Positions 36,369-43,605 of a stretch of DNA of 64,000 bases are shown here, one piece after another. The notes beneath the pieces are model-generated. The model worked only from the letters and a program-made list of their open reading frames with translations, made no database searches and had not been told where the DNA came from. Within the stretch, counting starts at the first letter, position 1. Each line of letters starts with the position of its first letter. Made by a program: the position numbers and the translations under genes. Source of the DNA: Listeria immobilis (GTDB taxonomy: Bacteria > Bacillota > Bacilli > Lactobacillales > Listeriaceae); contig NZ_JAASTZ010000005.1 in assembly GCF_014322765.1 (NCBI RefSeq), positions 62,001-126,000 on the forward strand, written 5' to 3'.

Positions 36369-36381
36369 GAGGTTGTTTATT
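36348..36381. terminator. Terminator-like hairpin at the prophage end
   Basis: A perfect 12-bp stem AATAAACAACCT (36348-36359) with AGGTTGTTTATT (36370-36381). Its right arm follows the stop of the comK chimera. It would insulate comK from the converging toxin-immunity transcript. The T-run on either side is weak. Confidence 0.6.
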
Positions 36382-36501
36382 ATTTATCGAATTTTTACTA
36401 ATAAGTTACCTTAATATTTCTTCATTGTATACAAATAGCTTTGATTAGCTATTAGCAATTTGATTACCAGTCTTGTGATAAAGTGTCTTTTTATTTTTTG
36501 A

Positions 36502-36858
36502 TTATTCGTATTCAATATAGATTTTACTCAAACGATTATTTTCTAAAAATGAAATAATCGCTTGAACTACTTCTTCTAAATCATCTTTCATTGAAGTCTG
36601 ATTAATTTTGTTAATATCAAAACGTTTTAATTGATCAATAGTAAGAGAATTATCTTTTATCAACCATGGTGAATCATCATACCATCCTTCATGATTAAAG
36701 TATTCTTTCACAATTCCCTCTTTTTCTACATTACAATCTAATAAGTTATCTAAAATAGTCTCGAAATAACCGTTCCAAATTACAAGTTTATTACCATCAG
36801 CAACAAAGGTAAGCTCTGCTTCGCCCTCAAAACCTTCATAAAACCTACTATCAATCAT
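36502..36858 (-). CDS. Candidate immunity protein for the LXG toxin
   Basis: A 118-residue, strongly acidic protein with no signal peptide or membrane helix, directly downstream of the toxin gene (5 bases between stop and start; its ribosome site GGAAGGA lies inside the last toxin codons, so translation is coupled). Aromatic/acidic patches such as N-H-E-G-W-Y-D-D-S-P-W are visible. Position, size and acidity fit an immunity protein that neutralises a basic effector domain in the cytoplasm. I do not recognise the family. About 130 bp of AT-rich sequence with no gene separates it from the comK junction. Confidence 0.7.
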   Translation of the reverse strand: MIDSRFYEGFEGEAELTFVADGNKLVIWNGYFETILDNLLDCNVEKEGIVKEYFNHEGWYDDSPWLIKDNSLTIDQLKRFDINKINQTSMKDDLEEVVQAIISFLENNRLSKIYIEYE

Positions 36859-36863
36859 TTAAT

Positions 36864-38417
36864 TCATTCCTTCCAATGACCCTTATCTAAAATTTTTATT
36901 TGTTCTGGAGTAGCATTTCCTGCTTTTCTGGCATTTATAGCATCATACCATTTATATCCTTCTATCCACTCATTATCACCAATTTTAAAGAAAGTTTGTG
37001 GCTTGTTCCCTCCATTTCCAGGTACTGTTCTTTGAACAACCCATGTATTACCTTGTTCTATAGGTGCTCCTGGAGTTCTTGTATGCCATCTAACTTCATA
37101 CTTAAATTGACCATCATTCCACTTATAAGTAATTTGTTCATAGCCAGCATTCATTGTTTTGGCATTGATTTTTGCGCTGTCAGGAATACCTATAGGTGCT
37201 GTTTGTTTATATTGATTAGCAATTTTAAGTTTTTCTGCTTCGGATAACGTAGAAAGTTTCGGAACATCAGCCCCACTAGCTTTCTTCGTACTCTTTTCAA
37301 CATCCTTCACCTTGTCTGCTTTTTTATGGAGCTTATTTAGGTCTTCTACGCCTTCTGTTACAAATTTAAACCCTTTGGCCCCATATTTTCCTATCTTAGC
37401 AAGTGGAATGATAAATAACAAGGACAGCCCCCGTTCGCCCCACGATAGCTTGTCTCCGGTTATCGGGTCTTCTCCCGTCACCACTCTAGCACCGTCTCCG
37501 AGCGGTGTAAAGAGGTCGGCTATTTCTTTCATTGCTTTCACTGGGTCAAAGTCTTTTGCTTCAGCTTTCATTGCTTCTGCTTGGGCTAGTATTTTCCCTA
37601 ATCCACCATCTTTTCCTGCCCATTTATCATGTTTTACGGTGAATTGAATATCGTCTTGGGTCAGTGTACGGCCATCTTTGGACCACGCCCATATGTATGT
37701 CCCGTTCCCTAAGTCTATTCGTGTATAGGTTCGGCCCGTCGTGTCTGGTTCTTCTTGTGCCTCTTTTTTCTGTTGAAAAGCTCGAATGGTATTGGTCCAC
37801 CCTAGTTTTTCTTGACTTGGAATCATAAAGGTACCCGATGTTGGATTCCATGCGGTCTTTGTTTGAGCCAAGCCTTGATCAATCGCCTGTTTCAAACTCG
37901 CGATTTCGGAAAAAATACTGGGCGAACTTGCGTGAAAGGCGATTAATTTTTGAAGTTTCTCTTCTAATTCTTGTTTGCTTGTCTGATAGGCTTCCAATAG
38001 GGCTTGATTAAGTTGCAACTGCATGTGCTGATCTGTTTCGGATAACGGGGATTCCCTCACTTGATTCTCAAGGTCATTCGCTTGGTGGATGAGTTCATTG
38101 ACTCGTCGTATTTGTTCTTCCAGTTCGGACTGTTTGAGATCCCCACTGTCTACTTCACTTTGATAACGTTCTGGGAATTTTTTAACAGCTGCTTCGGTCG
38201 CTTCGGTTAATAAAATCCCTCCCTGCACAAGGGGGTAAAGCACGGTGCTGTAATAAGCTTTGGCCGAGTCATATGCTTGTCCTTTTAAAGACGGCTCTAA
38301 GGTAAACTGACTAATCGCTTGTTGGAGTGCTTCATAACCCTCTAAATGTTGTTGGCAAACTTGGCTCGTACTCGTCGCTTGGGCTTTGGATTTTGATACA
38401 TGCATATCGATACTCAT
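36864..38417 (-). CDS. LXG-domain polymorphic toxin
   Basis: A 517-residue protein. Residues 1-195 are an all-helical LXG domain (opens M-S-I-D-M-H-V-S-K-S; amphipathic helices to Q-A-I-D-Q-G-L), the type VII secretion targeting module. A central region contains a pre-toxin motif T-P-L-G-D-G-x6-G-E-D-P-I-T-G-D-K-L-S-W-G-E-R (304-329) with a hydrophobic stretch, as in PT-TG domains. The last ~115 residues form the effector, with Y-E-V-R-W-H-T-R-T-P-G-A-P (near 440) and a short W-x-x-A-I-N-A-R-K region. I have an impression of similar ends in other polymorphic toxins but cannot name its activity. ATG 38417 follows GGGAGG. The LXG part is visibly GC-richer than the effector and immunity parts. 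No LapA-type small helper gene lies upstream, unlike most LXG operons. It sits inside the prophage end. Confidence 0.9.
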   Translation of the reverse strand: MSIDMHVSKSKAQATSTSQVCQQHLEGYEALQQAISQFTLEPSLKGQAYDSAKAYYSTVLYPLVQGGILLTEATEAAVKKFPERYQSEVDSGDLKQSELEEQIRRVNELIHQANDLENQVRESPLSETDQHMQLQLNQALLEAYQTSKQELEEKLQKLIAFHASSPSIFSEIASLKQAIDQGLAQTKTAWNPTSGTFMIPSQEKLGWTNTIRAFQQKKEAQEEPDTTGRTYTRIDLGNGTYIWAWSKDGRTLTQDDIQFTVKHDKWAGKDGGLGKILAQAEAMKAEAKDFDPVKAMKEIADLFTPLGDGARVVTGEDPITGDKLSWGERGLSLLFIIPLAKIGKYGAKGFKFVTEGVEDLNKLHKKADKVKDVEKSTKKASGADVPKLSTLSEAEKLKIANQYKQTAPIGIPDSAKINAKTMNAGYEQITYKWNDGQFKYEVRWHTRTPGAPIEQGNTWVVQRTVPGNGGNKPQTFFKIGDNEWIEGYKWYDAINARKAGNATPEQIKILDKGHWKE

Positions 38418-38485
38418 TGTTTTTCCTCCCGTTCCATGTATTCGCATCCTCTCTTCTTTTGTTAGGAGTCCATTCTCCTGTTCTT

Positions 38486-38494
38486 ATTATATCA
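38486..38494 (-). promoter_or_regulatory. Extended -10 promoter of the LXG toxin gene
   Basis: On the minus strand TGATATAAT (complement of 38486-38494) is a perfect extended -10 with no good -35. RNA would start near 38479, right at an AGGAG-6-CTCCT hairpin (38464-38479), about 60 bases before the ATG. The toxin therefore has its own promoter, separated from the phage late operon by a terminator. Confidence 0.55.
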
Positions 38495-38580
38495 TTCACA
38501 AATGGAAATACTAGAAAAAACATGGAGCAAAAAAACTAAATATGTATTTGAACTTTTGTATTCTCTATGCAATAATAAAC

Positions 38581-38606
38581 ATGTAGATATTGTCAGTTAT
38601 CTACAT
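38581..38606. promoter_or_regulatory. 26-bp palindrome upstream of the toxin promoter
   Basis: Perfect 9-bp arms ATGTAGATA (38581-38589) and TATCTACAT (38598-38606), 8-base centre. It lies about 90 bp upstream of the toxin -10 on the transcribing strand. No T-run follows, so an operator for a dimeric regulator is more likely than a terminator. Confidence 0.4.
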
Positions 38607-38720
38607 ATTAATATTTTCGTTTATCTCTCTTTCTGCTTGATACTATTTCCTTCAATCCCGTTAAAAAGGTTAGTAAATATAGCAGTAACGTCATGTACTT
38701 GCATGGCGTATTTTTTATGC

Positions 38721-38750
38721 AAAAAAAAGCCCTAACGGTGAGGTTAGGAC
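38721..38750 (-). terminator. Terminator after the winged-helix gene
   Basis: CCTAAC (38731-38736) with GTTAGG (38743-38748), followed on the minus strand by GC and T8. It overlaps the stop codon of the winged-helix gene and shields the toxin gene from late readthrough. Confidence 0.8.
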
Positions 38751-39073
38751 TCTACTTTATAAGATACGCCAATTCCAACGTTTTCAACCTTGCTAATAAC
38801 TCCATTTTCTAACATTTTATCAATATAAGATTGAGCTATATCATAACTAATTCTGAATTTTCGCGTGATGTGAAAAATACTAAAATATCTTTCTTCTAGT
38901 ATTTCTGTTGTATGTTCTACAATTTCATCATATGTTACACAATTATTAGATTTCGGAGTCAACGTGTAACCAGCTTGAGAAAAAATATGAATTGCTTCCT
39001 CTGGTGTAAGCCAATCTTCCACATTTGTAATATTATCATCTAATATAATACTTCTATTTTCAAATATTTCCAA
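38744..39073 (-). CDS. Small FtsK-gamma-like winged-helix protein
   Basis: A 109-residue soluble protein. The C-terminal half (about 60-105) reads like an FtsK-gamma winged helix: F-S-I-F-H-I-T-R-K-F-R-I-S-Y-D-I-A-Q-S-Y-I-D followed by M-L-E-N-G-V-I-S-K. The acidic N-terminal half is unrecognised. TTG 39073 is the start, with AGGAGGT 9 bases upstream. That ribosome site directly abuts the T-run of the lysin terminator, leaving no room for a promoter, so it depends on readthrough of the late operon. It occupies the slot where related Listeria prophages carry anti-CRISPR and associated regulator genes; it does not resemble AcrIIA1 in sequence. A DNA-binding regulator is likely. Confidence 0.75.
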   Translation of the reverse strand: MEIFENRSIILDDNITNVEDWLTPEEAIHIFSQAGYTLTPKSNNCVTYDEIVEHTTEILEERYFSIFHITRKFRISYDIAQSYIDKMLENGVISKVENVGIGVSYKVES

Positions 39074-39088
39074 TTTTGACTACCTCCT

Positions 39089-39116
39089 AAAAAAATACCC
39101 CCGCAAAATGCGAGGG
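39089..39116 (-). terminator. Terminator after the lysin gene, abutting the next ribosome site
   Basis: CCCTCGC and GCGGGGG pair on the minus strand (39098-39104 with 39110-39116, one U-G pair), then TATTTTTTT and immediately AGGAGG of the next gene. Confidence 0.75.
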
Positions 39117-39125
39117 CGTTAAGAA

Positions 39126-40160
39126 TTATTTAATTCGAATTTTTTGGCCAGCAAATATTTTATTTGCGTTCTTAATATTATTCCATGCTTGTAACTGCTT
39201 CACGGTTGTTTTGTACTTTTTGGCAATGCTACTTAAATTGTCGCCTGATTTTATCGTATAATATTGTTTTGTAGTTTTAACAGGTTTAGCAACAACTTTG
39301 CTTTTGCTTAAATATTTTGATGAAACAAAGACTGTTTTTGAACCAGATTTCAACTTAGACCATCCGCCTGCAGAAGAAATTACCTGAACACGATCGTTTT
39401 TATTCAATACGCCTAAAATTCTACTATTAGCACTTGCTTTTTCACGAATATTTAAATGTGCTGTATTGACATACATAGAAGTGGTTTTAATTGCCGCAGG
39501 TTTTTTAGGAGCTGGCTTGGGCGCCGGTTTAGGCGCAATTGCTGGTTTGGAGTTTGCACCAAAGAACCAATCGATCTTCTTGTTTCCGTTTAAATCAGAT
39601 AGATCAAGTGGCTTAGCTCCTCCTGCTGTTCCGGCGCTCGTGTACTGCCACAAGTCACAAGATATTGCTGGTTTGTAATTCGTTTGCTTTCTTCCGTCAT
39701 TTGTTCCGTAGCGTGGCATCCAGCGAAAATCAGCTTTTACATTGTCTAAACCGTATTTTCCGATGTATCTGTGTTCGTAGTAAAATCCAGTTTTCTTCCC
39801 TGCTGCCTTTAATGTATCTATAAACGCTTGAGAAGCACTAGATAAATTTTTTGTCCCGCAAGATTCGATTGTGTCCGATTCAACATCCAATACCCAAAAT
39901 TTAGCAGCGGAATCTCCTCGCTTTAAAAAGTCCTTTGCTTCCACTTTCGCATCAGCTACTGAAACAAATACACCATAAGCGTATAATCCAAATGGTATTT
40001 TATACTGTTTCGCTTTTGCAATAAAGTTTTTGTATTGTTTGTCAACAAGATTACTTCCATATTGAACCCGAATGATTATACCATCAATTTCGTTTTTTAA
40101 TTTATTCCAATCAAAACTATTCGGGCTTTGATGATGAGAAACATCTAAAATTTTAGCCAT
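39126..40160 (-). CDS. Endolysin: GH25 muramidase, SH3b and LysM domains
   Basis: A 344-residue cell-wall hydrolase. The GH25 lysozyme domain (1-200) starts K-I-L-D-V-S-H-H-Q, with the catalytic D-V-E-S (near 94-97) and a D-L-W-Q-Y-T closing motif. A Pro/Lys/Ala linker follows, then a bacterial SH3 domain (about 220-285; L-N-I-R-E-K-A) and a C-terminal LysM (about 297-343; [17 protein letters not shown]). It cuts the glycan backbone and leaves through the holin. Many described Listeria endolysins are peptidases or amidases with other binding domains, so this architecture is less usual. ATG 40160 overlaps the holin stop by 8 bases; GGAG lies 8 bases upstream. Confidence 0.92.
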   Translation of the reverse strand: MAKILDVSHHQSPNSFDWNKLKNEIDGIIIRVQYGSNLVDKQYKNFIAKAKQYKIPFGLYAYGVFVSVADAKVEAKDFLKRGDSAAKFWVLDVESDTIESCGTKNLSSASQAFIDTLKAAGKKTGFYYEHRYIGKYGLDNVKADFRWMPRYGTNDGRKQTNYKPAISCDLWQYTSAGTAGGAKPLDLSDLNGNKKIDWFFGANSKPAIAPKPAPKPAPKKPAAIKTTSMYVNTAHLNIREKASANSRILGVLNKNDRVQVISSAGGWSKLKSGSKTVFVSSKYLSKSKVVAKPVKTTKQYYTIKSGDNLSSIAKKYKTTVKQLQAWNNIKNANKIFAGQKIRIK

Positions 40161-40425
40161 TTTTTTCATCTCCATCTTTTTTATTTTTTAAACCCTCTTC
40201 GATAAGCTCGGCTTGTTCCTTGCCTTTTTGGAACAAAAATGTGTTTTTGAATGTAGCGTATAATGTTCCTGAAAATGCAACTAAAGCAACAATCACAGCT
40301 ACAATAGCATTAATACTATCTACTGTTAGCCACTCAAAATGTAGATTTAGCGATGCAAATAATGTATAAATTGCCATCAACAATCCTGTAAGTTGTATTG
40401 CCCATTGTTTTTTCTTGCTATCCAT
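40153..40425 (-). CDS. Phage holin (phi LC3 / holin_1-like)
   Basis: A 90-residue protein with two membrane helices (about 8-27 and 38-58) and a charged, Lys/Glu-rich tail, the class II holin pattern. It opens [12 protein letters not shown]. It makes the membrane lesion that releases the endolysin encoded next to it. ATG 40425 has AAAGG 9 bases upstream; an ATG three codons earlier overlaps that site. Confidence 0.87.
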   Translation of the reverse strand: MDSKKKQWAIQLTGLLMAIYTLFASLNLHFEWLTVDSINAIVAVIVALVAFSGTLYATFKNTFLFQKGKEQAELIEEGLKNKKDGDEKNG

Positions 40426-40440
40426 TTTTATCATCCTTTC

Positions 40441-40656
40441 CTATAAGCTTAATTTTTGTCCTGTTTTTAATTTAAATGAGGTTAATTTGTTTTTTTCTAC
40501 TAACTCGCCAACGGACAACTTATTTTCTGTAGCTACTTTTGAAATCCGGTCCTTTTCTTTTACAACATACGTTTTAGCAGTAGATTCTTTTGATTTTTCT
40601 TGCACCTCTACAAAATTTTCTGTCTTCATATTTTTTTGTTTTTTTTGTTCTGACAT
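40441..40656 (-). CDS. Small stand-alone LysM-domain protein
   Basis: A 71-residue, Lys/Glu-rich protein. The last 43 residues resemble one LysM repeat (Y-V-V-K-E-K-D-R-I-S-K-V-A-T-E-N, then L-K-T-G-Q-K-L). There is no signal peptide or membrane helix. It lies between the XhlA-like gene and the holin with a good ribosome site (AAGGAG). A role in holding wall peptidoglycan during lysis or in the virion is possible; I know no assigned function. Confidence 0.75.
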   Translation of the reverse strand: MSEQKKQKNMKTENFVEVQEKSKESTAKTYVVKEKDRISKVATENKLSVGELVEKNKLTSFKLKTGQKLSL

Positions 40657-40678
40657 ATTTCACAGCTCCTTAATATTT

Positions 40679-41101
40679 TTATTTGAAAAACGATGGTAAT
40701 ATGCTAATAACAGCAACTATAATCGCTCCTAAGACGGGCAAAACTATTCCCCAAAACGACAATTTTCTTGCTGCTTCTGATTTTTCTTCTCCTTTTTTTA
40801 CCGACACTGCTTTACTTTCATAACCCATATCAGCAAATTTCACTTCATGCTCCTGCACTTTTTCTTCTGTTGACTCAAACTTACTAATGAAACGTTCCAT
40901 CTGTTTGTCTATAGATTTTAACGTAGGATTCATGCCAGCGATCGCTACCTCTGTTTGGTGTTGCCTAGTTTTCACTTCTTCAGCGGTCAGAAGAGCTTTG
41001 CTCGCTTTATCCTCTGTACTGTTGACTTTTTCATATATCTTTCTTTTATGTTTTTCAAATTCTGTACGATTTACGTACTCTTCTTTTTCACTGACCGCCA
41101 C
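40679..41101 (-). CDS. XhlA-like coiled-coil membrane protein (lysis module)
   Basis: A 140-residue protein: a long charged coiled coil (about 8-95) followed by a C-terminal membrane helix (about 113-137). This resembles XhlA-type proteins that act with holins in PBSX-like lysis cassettes, only longer. GTG 41101 has GGAGG 9 bases upstream. It overlaps the end of the upstream membrane-protein gene by 31 bases. Confidence 0.75.
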   Translation of the reverse strand: MAVSEKEEYVNRTEFEKHKRKIYEKVNSTEDKASKALLTAEEVKTRQHQTEVAIAGMNPTLKSIDKQMERFISKFESTEEKVQEHEVKFADMGYESKAVSVKKGEEKSEAARKLSFWGIVLPVLGAIIVAVISILPSFFK

Positions 41102-41496
41102 AGCTCCACACCTCCAACGAACGCCGTTAATAAATTAAAAACTCCAATGACATAAGAACGCCCATAGCTTGTTGAAGCGCGAATGGCTTCATAACCAGCC
41201 GTAGCAAACAAAAACCACAACACTGTTCCAATTGCGCCCGCAACTATGAATAACACTAGCTTTGCTTGCACCTCGTCATTAATGAGCATGGCAATAACAT
41301 ATAAAATCCCGTTAAGTATGAATAACCACGCCCATATTTCTACAGGAATTAACTGTGATAAATAATTATATGTGTGCGAATGCAGTACTACGAAATCAGG
41401 CGTAGATAACATCATTAGACCAGTTACGATAGCTAAAGCTGCTAAAAACATCAAAATAGCTTGCTCTGCAAAAGCATATCTATCGAATTTTTCCAT
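41071..41496 (-). CDS. Four-helix membrane protein of the phage late region
   Basis: A 141-residue protein with four predicted membrane helices and a W-A-W-L-F-I-L-N-G core. It lies just upstream of the lysis cassette and may be a second holin-like or superinfection-related protein. No family recognised. Start ATG 41496 or the ATG three codons earlier. Confidence 0.65.
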   Translation of the reverse strand: MEKFDRYAFAEQAILMFLAALAIVTGLMMLSTPDFVVLHSHTYNYLSQLIPVEIWAWLFILNGILYVIAMLINDEVQAKLVLFIVAGAIGTVLWFLFATAGYEAIRASTSYGRSYVIGVFNLLTAFVGGVELWRSVKKKST

Positions 41497-41518
41497 GCAT
41501 CTCACTTCTTTCTATGTG

Positions 41519-41550
41519 TTGCGAAGTGCATTATAAGACGCACTTCGCAA
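41519..41550. repeat. Perfect 11-bp inverted repeat between late genes
   Basis: TTGCGAAGTGC (41519-41529) and GCACTTCGCAA (41540-41550), 10-base loop. No T-run on either side, so it may be a processing or stabilising hairpin within the late mRNA. Confidence 0.55.
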
Positions 41551-41558
41551 CTCGTTAT

Positions 41559-41684
41559 TTAACGTACTAACTCCTCGCAACCTAACTGAGTTAACAACTC
41601 TTTGACTTGATCTTGCAACATTTTCGGAACTTGACTGAACGTCTTAACGCCGTTCAAAATTAAATTTGCATAAATTGCAGCCAT
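41559..41684 (-). CDS. CD1375-like small phage protein (41 aa)
   Basis: A 41-residue protein read directly from the sequence. It starts M-A-A-I-Y-A-N-L-I-L-N-G-V-K-T-F and continues Q-V-P, the recognisable pattern of CD1375-family phage proteins, found between tail fibre and lysis genes in many Firmicute prophages. GAGGAGGTG lies 7 bases before ATG 41684. Function unknown. Confidence 0.8.
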   Translation of the reverse strand: MAAIYANLILNGVKTFSQVPKMLQDQVKELLTQLGCEELVR

Positions 41685-41721
41685 CGTTTTCACCTCCTCT
41701 CAAATCAATAAAAAAAGAAGG

Positions 41722-42105
41722 CTATAAACCGCCTTCAAATATTTCTGTAATTGCTACTTGGGTTTCGAGCAGTTGCTGCTGCAAATTATTATTTTGCTCG
41801 TGCACGTCCCCTAGTTGTTGTTGCAAATTATTATTTTGTTCATACATATCTGCTAAGGCCATCTGAGTAGTTATTAATTGTTCTGTAGTAGAAGGCATAG
41901 CGTCTTTAATTTGTTTTTCCTGAATTATCTCGTTTTCTTTTTCTGCATCATAAGTTATTTTTCCACTATCGAATTTATAGCAAGTAAACATACGCTGAAA
42001 GAATAAATCATCTTCACTAATTTGTATTTTTTGTCCCGGGCTAACCTCACTGAAAGAATAGCCATCCACATACCCTGCGCTATCAATTGAAATATAAATT
42101 TCCAT
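41722..42105 (-). CDS. DUF2977-like tail accessory protein with coiled-coil repeat
   Basis: A 127-residue protein. It opens M-E-I-Y-I-S-I-D-S-A-G-Y-V, the DUF2977 pattern of short proteins following Listeria and Staphylococcus tail fibres. The C-terminal third is coiled coil with a duplicated 14-residue unit (D-M-Y-E-Q-N-N-N-L-Q-Q-Q-L-G and D-V-H-E-Q-N-N-N-L-Q-Q-Q-L-L), i.e. two heptads each, suggesting trimerisation with the fibre. ATG 42105 with TAGGAG upstream; the GTG at 42114 overlaps that region. Confidence 0.75.
   Translation of the reverse strand: MEIYISIDSAGYVDGYSFSEVSPGQKIQISEDDLFFQRMFTCYKFDSGKITYDAEKENEIIQEKQIKDAMPSTTEQLITTQMALADMYEQNNNLQQQLGDVHEQNNNLQQQLLETQVAITEIFEGGL
41767..41850. 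repeat. Tandem 42-bp repeat in the tail accessory gene
   Basis: Two adjacent 42-bp units encode the 14-residue coiled-coil repeats. They differ at a few bases, so the copy is not fresh. Confidence 0.65.
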
Positions 42106-42110
42106 TTTGT

Positions 42111-42944
42111 TCACACTCCTACGATGTAGCGCAAAATCGCATCAGTCGCATTTACGCCTGTCCTGTTAGAATCATTTCCTGAAAATGTTGTATCAGTCAA
42201 ATACATTGTCTTTATTGTGATAGACGCCGTTGTACTATTTATATTTGTTGCTACGGGAACATTTAAATTTGCTCCTGGATGTTTCTCAATGAAAAATTTA
42301 GGAATGAATGTGAAATCAAAGTTATAGTTATTTGCTACGCTTGGGTTGCCGTTTGCAAACACATCGTAATCGCTCCAAATCATTACTATTCCTAAATTTT
42401 GGTCCGAAATTTTTTGACCTTTTGCAAAAGTGTATGTGCTTGGCGCTGGCCAAGCCGCTCCTTCGAACAAGATGTTTTGTGTTTTAAATTGTTCCTTTAT
42501 AGAATCTAGAACATTTGCAGGAGTCATTAACTTATCTGTCGCTACTCCTGCAATTGCCTCTGCTACAGTTGCAACTCCGTAGTTTTCCACATCGCTTAAA
42601 CCCAACTGAGTTTTTGTTACTCCGTGCGGATTTTCAAAACTTGCAACATGTGTTTCAAAATCAATCAAAGACGCTTGCTTTATATTATCTACTTGACTTA
42701 GTCCAAGCTGTGATTTTGTCACTTTATGTGGATTCGAAATATTTCCTGTATGACTAACTAAGTCTGCATTTAATGCCGCTAGTTCTTGAATTTCTTTTAG
42801 AGCTTGATAGGTGCTGTTGAAATACCAGTTAAACCAGTCAGCGGGCGGTTTTGTGCCAGCAATCCATCCGCTATTTATTGTGCTATCTGGCGGTTTTGTG
42901 CCTGCTGCTTCCCATCGTGCTAGGATACTATTAAATCGAGCCAT
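42111..42944 (-). CDS. Tail fibre protein
   Basis: A 277-residue fibre. The N-terminus (M-A-R-F-N-S-I-L-A-R-W and G-T-K-P-P repeats) resembles baseplate-attachment segments. Two phage tail-fibre repeats follow (N-P-H-K-V-T-K-S-Q-L-G-L-S-Q-V-D-N and N-P-H-G-V-T-K-T-Q-L-G-L-S-D-V-E-N, about 75-125). The C-terminal half, rich in aromatic and Asn/Thr residues, is the likely receptor-binding part for teichoic acid sugars. ATG 42944 has GAAGGAA upstream; the frame extends to 43022 but overlaps the previous gene and lacks a site. Confidence 0.85.
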   Translation of the reverse strand: MARFNSILARWEAAGTKPPDSTINSGWIAGTKPPADWFNWYFNSTYQALKEIQELAALNADLVSHTGNISNPHKVTKSQLGLSQVDNIKQASLIDFETHVASFENPHGVTKTQLGLSDVENYGVATVAEAIAGVATDKLMTPANVLDSIKEQFKTQNILFEGAAWPAPSTYTFAKGQKISDQNLGIVMIWSDYDVFANGNPSVANNYNFDFTFIPKFFIEKHPGANLNVPVATNINSTTASITIKTMYLTDTTFSGNDSNRTGVNATDAILRYIVGV

Positions 42945-42963
42945 TTTTATTCCTTCTTCCTTG

Positions 42964-43605
42964 TTAAATTGGTAATTTATAGTCATTTTCAGGTGTAAAT
43001 AAACCACCGAGTGTTCCGCCAATCCCCTGATTAATGTCTGAAAATCCTGTTTGGCTTGTTTCTACTTCGTTCGCTTTTGCAAAAGAAAAAGAACCTTCTA
43101 GTGAAACATATGCGACACGAACGCCAGCAGGCTTTAGAGTTGTTACTAGCTGTAAAAATTGACTTGTGCTTAGCCCTACAGAATTCAAAGCCGACAAAGG
43201 TATTTTCTTAATAATGATTGCAGCAGGTTCATGTTCATCTGTAGAAACGGAATCATTCGCATTCACGATTTGAATATCTGAATAAGCACAGTTAAGAGAT
43301 TTTGCAATAGCATGAATCATCTTGTTAATAGTTCCATCACTTGCATTTCTTGCTACCTTTCCGCGAATTAACACACGATATACCTCATCAGAAGCTTGTC
43401 CACGATTCTGACCAACATTTTCACCTAATGAATTCAATGTTTTTCCTTCTGCATAGTCTATATCTCGCCATTCCTCTGCTTTTTCTAAAGTACTTGTTAA
43501 GTCAGTAATCTGTTTATCTACTATGATAAACAGATTCCCAATATTGCTTTTTTCTGATTTAGTAAATGCATCTGTTAATTTTTTGATGAAATTTTTAGCT
43601 GGCAT
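42964..43605 (-). CDS. Baseplate protein (YmfQ/DUF2313-like)
   Basis: A 213-residue baseplate wedge protein. The N-terminal domain carries D-I-D-Y-A-E-G-K-T-L-N-S-L-G-E-N-V-G-Q and R-V-L-I-R-G-K, features of YmfQ/gpI-like proteins that connect the wedge to fibres. It overlaps the baseplate J gene by 11 bases. Confidence 0.83.
   Translation of the reverse strand: MPAKNFIKKLTDAFTKSEKSNIGNLFIIVDKQITDLTSTLEKAEEWRDIDYAEGKTLNSLGENVGQNRGQASDEVYRVLIRGKVARNASDGTINKMIHAIAKSLNCAYSDIQIVNANDSVSTDEHEPAAIIIKKIPLSALNSVGLSTSQFLQLVTTLKPAGVRVAYVSLEGSFSFAKANEVETSQTGFSDINQGIGGTLGGLFTPENDYKLPI

Larger units (their letters stand above)
38418..38743. other. Regulatory gap between the toxin gene and phage late genes
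   Basis: About 325 bases with no supported gene. It holds the toxin promoter, a 26-bp palindrome (38581-38606) and, at its right edge, the terminator of the winged-helix gene. A 27-codon minus-strand frame starting MQVHDVTA (near 38704) lacks a ribosome site and may be a relic. Confidence 0.5.

Noticed and set aside
38502-38735. Plus-strand 77-codon frame in the gap upstream of the LXG gene
   Set aside because: No ribosome site, no recognisable domain, and it covers promoter, palindrome and terminator signals.
38744-39073. Winged-helix gene as AcrIIA1
   Set aside because: Length and sequence do not resemble AcrIIA1; only the genomic position is similar.
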